64,000 nucleotides of DNA, taken from Emiliania huxleyi CCMP1516 (lineage: Eukaryota > Haptophyta > Isochrysidales > Noelaerhabdaceae). Under the pieces are notes generated by a model that was given only the letters and a program-made list of their open reading frames with translations, ran no database searches and was not told the origin of the DNA. The DNA is taken from NCBI RefSeq assembly GCF_000372725.1, contig NW_005201613.1, forward strand, positions 227,165 through 291,164, read 5' to 3'. How positions within the stretch are numbered: the stretch's first letter is position 1; each line of letters begins with the position of its first letter. The translations under genes were made by a program, and so were the position numbers. Below are positions 19,565-30,900 of the stretch, in pieces.

Positions 19565-20676
19565 CGTGAATCGCCAGCGTGGTCTCGCGCCAACGAGCTG
19601 GTTCGAGCGCTGCGGCGGCACCGCTATGCCTCGGAGGAAGCCGTGAAGGCAGGACGCTGTGGGGTGGGTCAGGCCATCATCCTGTACGTGCCATGCCCAC
19701 CAGCCGCCGCGCCCGCGGCGACGCGCGGTGGGAAGAAGCACTGAGCACTGAGCACTGAGTCTCTAAGCCGCGGCACTAAGCACTGAGTCTCTGCTTCCGG
19801 GTTGTGTGCTGGGTCTAGATCCGCGACTGTCTAGAGGTCGAGGGAGCGATGCACCCATCCCAGCACCACACTCCCATATCCTCGTTGTCCTTCGTATTGC
19901 TATTGGTCACGATTGGGTATAGGGCGGCTGTTCACAAACAGGCTCTCCGTCGCGCTCCGCGGCTTTTCACAGCCAGATCGGGCGTTGGCGTGTTTAACAA
20001 AGTGCGAGAAGCTCCGCTGCAGGCGCCCGTCTCTTTTTTGAAATTCACAGAGGAGGAATTGTATTGTGCTTTCATTCACAGACCCTGTTTCACAGACCTT
20101 GTTATTGACAAGAAAATACGTCCTATGGCGCTTTGCGCTGGTCTGTGAGAGGTTGAGGTGCGGCCCTGGAGGCCCTTCGCTCGAGCTCTCCGAGGCCGCG
20201 TTCTGACCTCGTGCCGCGGCTGTCGTCGCTGCAGCAGCGACGAGGGCCGCGGCAAGGGGTGCAGCGGCGACGGGCGGGGCGGAGAGGCGCGGCCAGCTAC
20301 CGGGCTGTTGCCCCCGCCTACCGCGTCGGGCCCCTGCACCCGGAGGCGGCTTGCGGCAGCCTTCCCGTGTCTCCGTGCGACCCGATGGGGTAGCCGGCCA
20401 AAACGCGCGCGTCTGTGAGATTTCCGGACTTTGAGTGTGCACCGCGGGAAATATCAAAGTGAGAGTGTACCAAAGTTAGTAGGTCATTTTGAAGGGTTGG
20501 TATAGGCCTTTCACTGGTGGGTAGCCCGGGCGTCGCGCGGTACGCGCCGGGCCGTCAGCGCCTTTCGAAAACAGCGACACTATCCACCTACTAGGGTTAA
20601 ATATCCGTTTTAGATAGACGGCTCGCAGTAAAATTCTTCCCGCGCCCTTCCCGAGCCGGTTCAGCCGTTGGCCTAC
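19565..20676. other. Intergenic, no supported gene
   Basis: Short tandem CACTGAGCACTGAG units lie near 19740-19790. Frames between 19849 and 20460 lack motifs. Confidence 0.45.
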
Positions 20677-21354
20677 ATGGACTTCCTCGACGACCTCCCT
20701 CAAGACATGCTGGCGGTACTCGCTCAAGGCCTCGACGTGGTGTCGCTGGTGCGATTCTCCGCGCTGAACCACGCCTCCCGAGCCGCCTCCTCCACAGGGC
20801 TCCGCGCGGCCAGGGACGCCTTCGAGGCGCTCGTCGGTCTCTTCGGCGGCGACGCGGCGGCGCGCACGGCGGCGCAGAATTTGACAAGGGTCGCGCCGCA
20901 CCTCTTCATCGTCGCTCGGCCTGCGGCCGTCTTCGCGGCTCGCCTCTCCGGTCTCGCCGACATCTTTGGCAGCGACGCGTCGGCGCGCACGGCCGCTGTG
21001 GCATACCCGAGGCTGCTCGCCGTCGCCTCGCCGACGGCCGTCTTCGGTGAGCGCCTCTCCGCGTTGGAAGACGTCCTTGGCGGCGACGCGGCGCGCTCGG
21101 CCGTCGGCTCGTGCCCGCGGTTGCTCACCATCCCATACGCGGTCTTTGCGGGCCGCCTCGCCGCGCTCGCCGACATCTTCGGCGACGACGCGGCCGCGCG
21201 CACGGCCGTGGCCAACTGCCCGAGGCTGCTCACCATCGACTCGCATGCGGCCGTCTTTGCTGCGCTGGCAGATAGCATCGGCGGCAACATCGCCTCTGCA
21301 CGCAAGATCGTCCATCTTTCCCCAAGCGTGCTCCTGCGGGCCTACTTGCGATGA
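20677..21354 (+). CDS. F-box-like protein with mTERF-like helical repeats
   Basis: 225 residues from the ATG at 20677. The first ~40 residues fit an F-box: FLDDLPQDMLAVLAQGLDVV, then SLVRFSALNHASRAA. Four to five degenerate units of ~36 residues follow, each with an acidic/alanine start and a core such as YPRLLAVASPTAVF or CPRLLTIDSHAAVF. The PxLL core is typical of mTERF-type helical repeats. The same repeat type, far more regular, occurs in the nuclease fusion at 27.9-32.8 kb. An F-box would link the protein to an SCF ubiquitin ligase; the repeats would then bind the target. No intron is evident. Confidence 0.6.
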   Translation: MDFLDDLPQDMLAVLAQGLDVVSLVRFSALNHASRAASSTGLRAARDAFEALVGLFGGDAAARTAAQNLTRVAPHLFIVARPAAVFAARLSGLADIFGSDASARTAAVAYPRLLAVASPTAVFGERLSALEDVLGGDAARSAVGSCPRLLTIPYAVFAGRLAALADIFGDDAAARTAVANCPRLLTIDSHAAVFAALADSIGGNIASARKIVHLSPSVLLRAYLR

Positions 21355-21545
21355 TCCTCCCCGAGGAGGGCGGCGACGAGACGTGGCGATGCTGCCCCTC
21401 CTCGGCCGACGCTACCTCGACACATCCTACCACGACGCGCGATTTTTGCTTTTTTTTGTGATGCCGCCGCTGAGTGACCCGTCTGCCGTCTCGGACTCGG
21501 TCGGCACAGTCTGTCTTTTTGGTGTCTTTATACATAACCAAAGAA

Positions 21546-23293
21546 TCAATCCCACTCCTGGTACTCCTCCCCCCACACCTCCTCCGCCACCCACACCTCG
21601 CGGTCAAAGAAGTCGTAGCCCTCGACGACCGGCTTGTGGTTGCAGAGGACGATCGACATGCGGAAGCCCTTGCCCGAGCTCACGGCGTGCAGCAGCGCCT
21701 GTGGGGGAGGGCACAAACAGGTGAGAGGGCCGTGGGCTCACGCAGTCTGCACAGCGGGAGCCGCGCCTCAAAGTCGCCAATCACCAGCGACCAGCCGGGG
21801 CATGGCAGCTCCAGCGACAGCGTGACGTAGCGCTGGTCAAAGCCCTGAAAGTCGCCGAAGATGAGCACGGCGCCAAAGCCGCGGTTGTGCTGGTCACGGT
21901 GGACGTAGAGCCCGCTGTGCCCCTCACCGCTGCGCAGGTGCGTCCAGCGCTTCTTCAGGTGGTCGAACCGACTCTTTGGGAGGTTTTCAGGATCGACATC
22001 GGCGTCCCAAAAGATGTTGAGCGAGGCGTAGGAGAACCTGAGGCCGAGCGGCAGCTTGTCGCGCAGGATGGCGAGGACCTGCGGCGTGACACTGGCGGGC
22101 GCATTCAGCAGCACGTGCTGCGCCATCTTGGACAGCGGAAGCACAATCCTCTTGAAGGCTGCCTTGGCGGGGCACTTCTCCGCGGACCGGACGAGCCTGA
22201 CGGCGCCCGGGTCGATCACCTCTCCCTCCGCATTCCGCTTTTTGCAGCGTGCCTCGGGGAAGTTGTGGATTTGGCTGCAGGCTGGCGCACACTGCAGAGC
22301 CCAGCGCAGGTGGATGCAGCCGTGGAACCAGGCGGCCCTTACGTCTGCAAGCTTGGCAATGGCCTGTTGGATCGTGAAGCTCGGGTTGAGCTGGAAGGCC
22401 AAAATGGAAGCCTTGCCGAGGTCGCAGCTGCGCCGCAGCTTGGTGATGCACCAAGCCTCCTCTTGGGACAGCGCCCCCCACACGCCAGCAATGTCGAAGA
22501 GAGAGGGGAAGTAGACGAGGGCGGGCTGGACCCAGCCGTCCATGCAGCCAGTTGCGACGAGAGGCAGGCGAGGGTCGTGCCGGTACGCATGTGCGAGAAC
22601 CGGGCATTTTTCTGGCGTGAGCGGCTTTGCTGAGTGCCCTTTACCCTGGCCAATGAACGGCTCGAAGATACCCGCCGAGGACGGGTCGGACGGATGGTGC
22701 AGAAGCACCGCCTCACCCAATCCCCAGAGGCGCAGAGGCCGGCGCATTGCCTCCTGAAAGGCCAGCTGCGTGCCCGCCTCCAAGGCGCCCGGGCCGCCGA
22801 CACGCACCACTCCCGATCCCGGTGGCGGCTCGGCTGTGTGGTCGAATGGAAGCACCACATCGAGGACGCGCAACGGCGTGCGGTGCGCCACCCCCTCGGC
22901 CGGCTGCCGGGAGGCGGTGGCGGTGAGGACCGGCACATACCTCATCGACTCGAACTGCTGCTGTGCCGCGGGAGGGTAGACGGCGATGTCCGCAATGGGC
23001 AAGGGCTTTGAGGGTGGCCGGCATGCTTTAGCCTGATTCTTCTTGTGCCACTCGGACCACTTTGCTGCACCCGCGAGCCGCAGATACACGGGTGCCCTGC
23101 CATGCGGCAACAACCAGACGCCAAAGTCCGACCGCGCCCGGCCCAGTGCTGCAGCCGCTAGCAGGTCCGCAAGACAGGCGCGCTCGGCATTCACGCCATT
23201 CGTCGCCGTGAAGCGCTTGTTGTAGGACCCCACCAACGAGCCCTTTCCGCCTTCGAGTCCGAGCATCTCGGCGGTGAACGGAACCCTGACCAT
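21546..23293 (-). CDS. 2OG-Fe(II) oxygenase-domain protein
   Basis: Two exons, 21767-23293 and 21546-21698, join across a 68-bp GC-AG intron to give 559 residues. The C-terminal third is the catalytic domain: GLYVHRDQHNRGFGAVLIFG holds the HxD pair, and across the intron LLHAVSSGKGFRMSIVLCNH supplies the distal His and the 2-oxoglutarate-binding Arg. The intron splits the domain just before the distal His. The N-terminal ~350 residues match nothing I recognise. The layout loosely resembles TET/JBP-type or protein-hydroxylase oxygenases, so nucleic acid or protein could be the substrate. The intron start and downstream exon start share GCGC and GCT. Confidence 0.75.
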
Positions 23294-23522
23294 CGTGCGG
23301 GGTTATCTTTGGGAAGCCCGGGGCGCGCCGCAGACGGTTGGATCGATCCCGTCCCCGCCCGTCTGAAGGGGTATCTGCTGCTCGTATGAGCGTTGCAGCG
23401 GAGCGCGGAAGGAGAGACTAGTGGGCCCACTTTGCTTGCGATACAATTGTAGCCCCTCGGACGGGCGCATTTGCAAGAAAAAGCTTACACACAGCATGCA
23501 CAAGAAATAAAGAAAGGAGATC

Positions 23523-23638
<116 letters not shown>

Positions 23639-23683
23639 GTGCTCTACGTTATTTTGCGTTGTGGCACACTTAAAAAGAAATTC

Positions 23684-23770
23684 AAAGAACACAACTCTCT
23701 CTCACAGCAGACAGGCTCGACACAGGTGCGGACTGGCCGTGCTAGCACTATCACAGGCACACGAAAGAAA
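23684..23770. repeat. Dispersed short repeat, copy 2
   Basis: Matches 850-936 almost base for base (CTCTCTCACAGCA, CAGGCTCGACACAGGTGCG, CTATCAC). Confidence 0.6.
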
Positions 23771-23839
23771 GAAAAGAAAAGCGCGCGCGGCACACTTGCG
23801 TCGGAGTGCCACGCCGCAATGCACCTACTCTCGTCTCCC

Positions 23840-26800
23840 TCTCGAGCTCCTGGCCACCTTCGCCGCCGCACGCTCTCCGCCGGCTGCCACTGCCGCACCT
23901 TCGACTCGCGCGCGGACGGGCACGTGCGTGGCGAGGCGTGCTGCGCCGCGACGCTGCGCGTCAGCAGCTTTGCCACGCACGACACACTGCGACTGGTCGG
24001 CTGCTGCGTGCGGCCGGACGGCAAGAGGGCGAGCCTGACGGCGCTCAACGGCCAAACGCAGCGGGCGCTGCTGTGGGCCGCGCCGACGCCGCGATGCTGA
24101 GCGACGCGGCTCACTGCACGGGCATGGCGCTGGGCGACCCGATTTGAGGCGCGCTCTCTCGCCTCTCGCTCCACACGGGGCGGCAGGACGACGAGGCGCT
24201 CGCTGGTCGGAGTAGGCGCATCCGCTAGCGCAAGGGGTGGACGCGGCGGCGCCGACCGGGCTCGTTCGCTAGTGAAAATCTCCGGCAGCCGGCGCACTGC
24301 GCAGCTTGGTGGCGGACCACATCGGGCTATGTCGTCTTCCCTGGCGACGGCTGCCTCGAGGGCGACCGACGCGGCGACCGACGCGGCGACCGACGCGGCG
24401 AGCGGCTTGCTGCGGCGCGTCTTCTTCCTGCTGCCCCTCTTGCTCGACGGCGATGTGGCACAGTTGCGCGTGGTGTGCGAGCTCAACGCGGCGGAGGAGC
24501 GCTTTGAGGTGCGAAGCGAGCTCACCGAGGAAGGGGCAAGCACCGCCCATTGCGGCGGCTCGACGGATGCGGCGCCGCCGGGCGACGAGCGGCGGCGCCC
24601 GCAGCCGGCCGCGGTGCGCGGGAGCTGCGGGGCGGCGAGCGCCGCGGACCTGTACTCCGCGTTCCGGGGGATGGGCCTCGAGTACGGCCCTGCGTACCGC
24701 ACGCTCGCGGGCATGTGGGCGTCGCCAGCTGCTGCGGTGGGGCAGCGCGCCGCACGTGGCCACTTGTGCCCGGTGGCGGAGCGGCAATCGGCACGACTCG
24801 CCTCGCTCTAGTGAGTCAGAGCCGACGCGGCGGAGGCGGCGCGCACTTGTCGGGCTTCGAGACGCGAGCCCTCAAGGCCGGCTGCGCCGAAGAGGCACCT
24901 GCGATGGCGACACTGAACGTGACGGCGTGGACAGCGCGCGCGCTGTCTGCCGACGCCGGCCCCGAGGCGGCGGCGGCATCATCGCTGGTCCTCTCCGGAG
25001 CGGTGTCGAGCGCCGCGTCCGGCGCGGGCGCCACTCGTGCGACGGCGGCGGCGGCTGGCGGGCCTCGTTCTGTCGCGTTTGCCGCGGGGGTCGGCGGCGC
25101 CCGCGCCGAGCGCGATTCGCTCGCCGTGCTGGCGGCCGCCTTTGACATCGTGCGGGCCCACACCGCCAAGGTCGCGCTGCCGGTGTGGCTGCTGACGAGC
25201 CGCGCGCTCGGCGCCCGGCCATCGGGCGGGTCTGGCGCGTCCGCGCATGCGGGCATGATGGGTGGGTTTGGCCCGCCAAGTGCGGTCCGAGGCGCCGACG
25301 TGCCGTTTGCCAGTCATTGACCTCGACGCCGCTGCGGCAGTGGCGGGCTCGGCGGCGGCCGCCGCGAAGCTTGGGCTCGGGTACTCGGGCTTGCCTGAGC
25401 CCGAGGTCGCTTTCGACGCCGGCCGGCCGCGCGTGCCGCGGCTCAACCAGCGGGCCTGTTCGGATGCACTTCGACGCGCGCGGCGCGGTGTCGAACCTCC
25501 GGCTCGTGCCTCAGGCCGAGGAGAGCTCCCCGCCCGCGGACGGCGAGGTCGAGTTGCGCGTGCGAGCGGTCGGTCTCAACTTCCGCGACGTGCTCAACGT
25601 CCTCGGCGTGTACCCCGGCGACCCCGGTCCTCCCGGCAGCGACTGCGCTGCAGACGTGGCTCGCTGCGGCGGCGGCGCGCCGCACCTGCGCGTGGGCGAC
25701 GCTGTGCTCGGCCATGGCCTGGCGGCGCTGGCATCGTTTCGCGGAGCGACTCGCGGCTGATGGCGGCGATCGACGACTCGCTGACGGTCGAGCAGGCGTG
25801 CACCCTGCCGACGACGTGGTGCACGGTTCACATGTCGCTCCTCGCGTCGCGGCCTCGCGCGGGCCACCACGCGCTGCTGCAAGCGGGCGCCGGTGGCGTT
25901 GGCCTCGCAGCGGGCGAGTACACACATTGGGTCGGCACGCGCGCAAGCGTGACGGTCGGCCGGCCGTACAAGCATTGGTATTTGCATGGCACGGGTCTGC
26001 GCGGCGAGACGCTCAGCTCGCGGGACGGCGGCGCGTTCCTCGCCGGCGCGGCGGCGCTCGTCCGCGCGTCGCGGCTGCGCTTCGTAACAGCTAGTCCGCC
26101 GACTTCATCGCTGGCTCGTTTGCGCCGCTGGGCGAGGGCGGCTGCTTGTGCGAGATCGGCAAGCGCGCGGTGTGGAGTGCGGAGCGGCTGCGGAGCGCGT
26201 CGCTTGCGCGCTACGTGGCGATCGCGCTCGACAGCACGATCGAGCAGACGCCGGTGTGGATGCGGGGCACACTCCAGCGGTTGTCTGCGCACGCGGCGGC
26301 GCGCGTGCTGCACGGGCTGCCACTGCAGAGCTTCGGGCTGGAGCGCAGCCTGCTCTCCGCGTTCCGCAGCCTGCAGGCCGGCACAAACACCGGCAAGGTG
26401 GTCATCCTTATCCCCGCCACCGCCCCCGCGCCGCCGCGCGACACGCATCTGCTCTCGGGCGGCACCGGCGGGCTCGACCTGCTGACAGGCCAGTGGCTGG
26501 CGGCGGGCGGGGCTTCCACGGCTGTGCTTGCGGCGTGCGGCGGCGCGGTGTCGGAGGCGGACGGCCCGCGGCTGCGGAAGGCGCGGCCGCAATGCTCCGT
26601 GTGCGTGGCGCGCGCCGATGCGGCGGAGCTGGCCGACATCCGGCGGCTGTGGGTTTAGCGGGGCGCGTTGCGGCGAGGCGGGTCGGCTCGCGGTCGTGTG
26701 GCACGTGGCCGGCGTCCTATCCGACGGGTTGCTGCGCGCCCAGACGGCGAGCACGCTCCGCCGGGTGTACGCTCCGAAGGTACACGGCGCCTGGGGCTTG

Positions 26801-27480
26801 CAGCTTGCGTGCGCCGCGGCGCCGCTCGATGCGTGCGTCCGCTTCTCGTCCATCGCCGTCGCTGATCGGCGGCGGCGGGCAGTCCAACTATGGCGCGGCG
26901 AACGGTTGCCTCGATTCGCTCGGCGTGTGTCGGCGGCAGGGCGGCCAGGCGGCGTCGAGCGTGCAGTGCGGGCCGTGGGCGGAGTGGGCATGGCCGCGAG
27001 CAGCTCGGTCAACGCGCGGATCAAGGCGGCGTCGGGCATGGGCCTGATCGGGCTGGAGCAGGGCGCGACGGCGTTCCGTGGAGCGCTGCTGCCGGGCGTG
27101 CCGGCCGTGATGAGTTTGGCCGTCCTTTCGTGGGGCAAGTTCCTCGGTCTGATGCCGACGGTGCCGCCGCTGCTAGAAGGGCACGCCTCCCGCAAGGCGG
27201 CGACCGGCTGGGCATCTGAGAGCCGCGTCGTGACGCTCGAGATGATCATGAAATCGCTCGAGTCGACCACCGGCACGGGCGTGGATGCGGACGCGCCGGT
27301 GAAGGAGGCCGGCCTCGACTCGCTTGGAGCGGTGCGGGCTCGGCAAGCCGCCGCGCAGCAGGCGTCGGGGCAGACGCTGCCGTCGACGCTCATCTTTGAC
27401 TACCCGACGGCGCGGCAGCTCGCGGCGTACTTCGAGAGCTCCTCCATCCACTTCTGCCGGCGGCAGCCAAGCTGCGGAAG
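23840..27480 (+). pseudogene. Type I polyketide synthase relic (KS-DH-ER-KR-ACP)
   Basis: Domain signatures run in biosynthetic order on the plus strand but hop between all three frames. Ketosynthase remnant: TFDSRADGHVRGEA and HCTGMALGDPI (the HGTGTxxGDPIE block with changes), 23880-24150. Dehydratase: LEYGPAYRTL near 24680. Reductase linker and enoyl reductase: GLNFRDVLNVLG near 25580 and GAGGVGLAAG near 25890. Ketoreductase: GGTGGLDLLTG near 26460 and GGGQSNYGAAN near 26870. Acyl carrier: GLDSLGAV with the phosphopantetheine Ser near 27310. No acyltransferase is visible. At least eight frame changes occur inside domains without splice-like boundaries, and a stop follows the GDPI block. Since neighbouring genes read cleanly for over 1,000 codons, decay rather than poor sequence is the better explanation. 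Confidence 0.85.
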
Positions 27481-27918
27481 TGGCCGCCGCCGGGCGAGAC
27501 GCGCTGGCAAGGTGTGCGGCGCGCGCGTCTTCTTGTGTAGTGTCTACGTGTATGGCTCCGTGTGTCCGACGAGGCGCCAAACATGTGTATTATTGTGGTG
27601 GTGGGTCCGCACGTGTTAGGCAAGGAGGAAAGGGTTGGTTGGGAACTTTTGTCCGCGGTGGCGCACAAGAAAGGGCAAAACAAACGAATCCACGTCATTC
27701 TTTCTGCCTTTTTCTTTTGCATGGCGCGACCGGAAGGCGATGCCGGTGGGAACCACACGGCACCGAGCCGCAGCCTGACCCGACGACGTCGCCCCACGGC
27801 TGCTGCAAGCCACGTCGGCGCACGGCTGCTGCCAGCCGCGCTCCAGTAGGAGCCGCCGCCGCCGTCGCCGCCGCCGCCGCCGCCGCCGCCGCTCCTCGTC
27901 GCGGAGCTCCGTAGAGAC

Positions 27919-30900
27919 ATGGGAGGTGGCCAAGGTTGCGAGTACATGAAGGCGGCGGCCGTCCCTTATACGATCGAACCACGCGATGTCCTGATCGTCG
28001 ACTGCTCGACGGTCTCGCATGACCTGCTGATCGTGGGGCCCTGGGCGCTCACACGCTGCCTTGCTTGGCACGCCGGCGATCGGGCCCCGCTCATCAACGC
28101 CTTTGTCGACGAGATGCGTAGTCTGGCCAGGCACGGCGCCGCCGTCTTCCTGCTCTTCGAGGGCGTGGACACCAGCGGAGATGCGGCTCCGCAGGAGCCG
28201 ACTCGAGAGCGGCTCCGCCGCGATGCGGCGCAGCGCGAGGCGATCCGTGTGGTCGCGAGCTACGGTGGCGACCACGCCGCCTTGCGCCGCGATGCCGAGG
28301 CCACGACAGACGGCGCGAACCGAGTCCGGGCCGCGGTGCTCGGCTCGGTGCACGGCAGCGAGTTGAAACAGCTCCTGCTGGCCGAGCTGCTCAAGGAGAA
28401 GCAGCAGCCCACCTCCGGCCTCGACAACATCGTGCCTCTCGTCTCGCCCCGCGGAACCGAGAACGACCACATGGCGGTGGCCCTCCACCGGCTGCTCCTC
28501 GCGGGCGGCGTGCCGAGCATGCTCGTCTTCAACGACGGCGACATGCTCGTGCACGGCGTTCCCGTGCTCATCGCCGAGAGAGTGCGCCGCTCCAGCAGAC
28601 CCCGACGCGCCGCCGCCTAGTAATAGTGTGACGGCCTCCCCCCCCCCCCCTCCCCCCCCCCCCGCCGCCTAGTAATAGGGCGACGCGTGGATGGTCAGGG
28701 GCCAGCTGCAGCTCTTCGACCCCAACGCCCACGACGTCATCGCCCAGCAGCTGCAGGGTAGCCCTCGCCGCCAGGCGCTGTTCGCGCTGGCCCGCGAGCA
28801 CGGCTCAGGCATCTGGGGCGACGCTGCCGCAATCGTGGGGAGGACGGACGCATCGCAGGATGCCGGCTATCGCGGCCTCGGCACGTTCGAGCGGCTGCTG
28901 GAGGTGCTCGGCGAGGTGGCCACGCGCGACCCCGTCGCCTTTGCCTCCCTCGACGCACCGTACCGCGTCGACGTGATTGCCTCCATGATTGCGTCGGGTG
29001 GCGTCAGCGGCGGGGTGAACCGCGGCGGGCAGAGCGATGACGAAGCCACCGCAGATGTCGCGCGGGCGCTCGGCGGGCTGTACCTCCAGCGCGCAGGCGG
29101 GGACAAGACGGTCAAAGAGCTGGGCTTCTCGCCCTCGGCCTCGCCCGGCGTCTCTGCTGCCTCGCCCGACGCAAGCGGAGATGGGACGGCGGGCGGGGGC
29201 GAGGGCAGCGGGACGGCGACTGGCAGCAACGATGATCGGGCCGACTGCGGCGGCGGGGACGGCAGCCGCGGAGGCGGTGACGAGGGGCGCGGCGCGGCTA
29301 GCGCGAGTGGCGGCGGAGGGCGGCCGAGGCTCGTCGAGAGCGGAGGCTTTGGCAGCGGCGGTCGAGCAGGAGGAGTCGGCGAGGGCATCGATGCAGAGGC
29401 AGCGTCGACGGGCGCCGAGGCTGCGATGGCCGTGGCGCAGCACGGGGCGGTCGTGGCGCGCCGCAAAGCGGAGGACGACGGCCGGTTCCGATCTCTCGAG
29501 GGCGTCCGGGACTTCGTGTATTCCGAAGCCTTTGGCTGCGACGACGAGGATACGCGCAAGGCGTTCATGGAGTGGGCGGAGTTCGAGTTTGGGTTTGAGG
29601 AGCTGGCCAAGCGCTTTGCGCAGCACGGCGCAATCATCCCGTGGATCGGGCCAGACGCGAGGCAAGCCGGGGTCGTCATGCTGTTGCACTATGCCGGCGA
29701 GAGCCACACCCACCACTGGCCGTTCCTCGATGGCGTCGCCACGTCCGTCTCCTTCGATGTGCTCGTCCGCCGCGTGCCAGAGCTTCTTGGCCACGCCTCG
29801 GCCGATGCCATGCTCGCCTCGGTCATCGTCGACTCGACGCTCGTGGTACTTCCGCGGCCGCTGCGCACGGACGGCGGCGGGTGCGTCGACGACTATGCGG
29901 AGCAGTGCCTGCTCGAGACCATGAGCCATGACGAACTCGAGACGCACCGCGACAAGCGCACGCGGTTCCTCAGCTGCCTGCTCAAGTGGCTGGCGCAGGA
30001 CGCCGCACCGCGGTCGCCGTCGAGCCTATCGTCGCCGAGCCCGCCGTCGCCGAGCCAGCCGCCGCCGAGCCAGCCGCCGCCGCCCCGCCCTCCCTCGAGC
30101 CAGCCTCCGCCGAGCCGCACGCCGCCGAGCCGGGACAGCCGAGGCGGATCGCCGCCGCGCCGGCGGCGGAAGCTACATCCGACGTCACCCCATCAGTCGC
30201 CGCGGCAGCCCTTGGGAGAGCTCCAGCAGCGCCTTCCGGGGAGCGGCAGCGGCGGCAGCAGCACCGCGGATGCCGCTTCGGCTGGCGGCAGCAGCGGCGG
30301 CGCCGCGGGCGGCGGCTGTCAGGCGCAGAGTGGGTGGGCGGTGGAGCTGCCGCGCCTCCAGGGCGGCAGCGTCGTGCGCGATTTGATCGTCGACACGCCG
30401 GCGTTGCTGCGGCTCCTGCCCTCGCCGACGGCAGGCGTGGGCCTCGACGAAGCGGTGGGTGCGAGGGCCGTCCTCGTCGTGTGCGGCCGGGCGGCGGCCA
30501 AGTGCGTCACGCCGCAGCTGGTGGCTGATGCGGCTGAGGCGGGCGCGTGCTGCATCTCCACGCACCACCCCGAGTACGTGAGCGCAAAATACTTCCCGTG
30601 GCACGCTCGCGAGGAGAGCTGCCGCACGCTGCTCGTCATGGGCCTGCCCAGCCTCCGCGCCGCCTCTGCGTCGCTCGCCGACGCCAAGGCGAAGGTGGCG
30701 GGTGCGATCGCCGACGGGTGGCGGGTGAGGCTGCACGACTACCTGGCTCACAGGCGGAGCGTGCTGGGCACTGCGACAGCGCCGTCGCCGTCCTCGCGGG
30801 GCACGGCGTGGGCCTCGAGCATCGTCGAAGACCGGATCGAGGTGTCTCTGCTCGACGGCATCGGGCGCAGGCACATGCTGACGTCGGTGCTGCCCGCCCT

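Noticed and set aside
20476-21315. 279-codon minus-strand frame opposite the F-box protein
   Set aside because: Arg/Gly-rich shadow of the plus-strand repeats.
23840-27480. Explaining the PKS frame changes as introns
   Set aside because: Several changes fall inside continuous motifs with no sequence left over for an intron, for example inside the ketoreductase near 26865, and stops interrupt domains.
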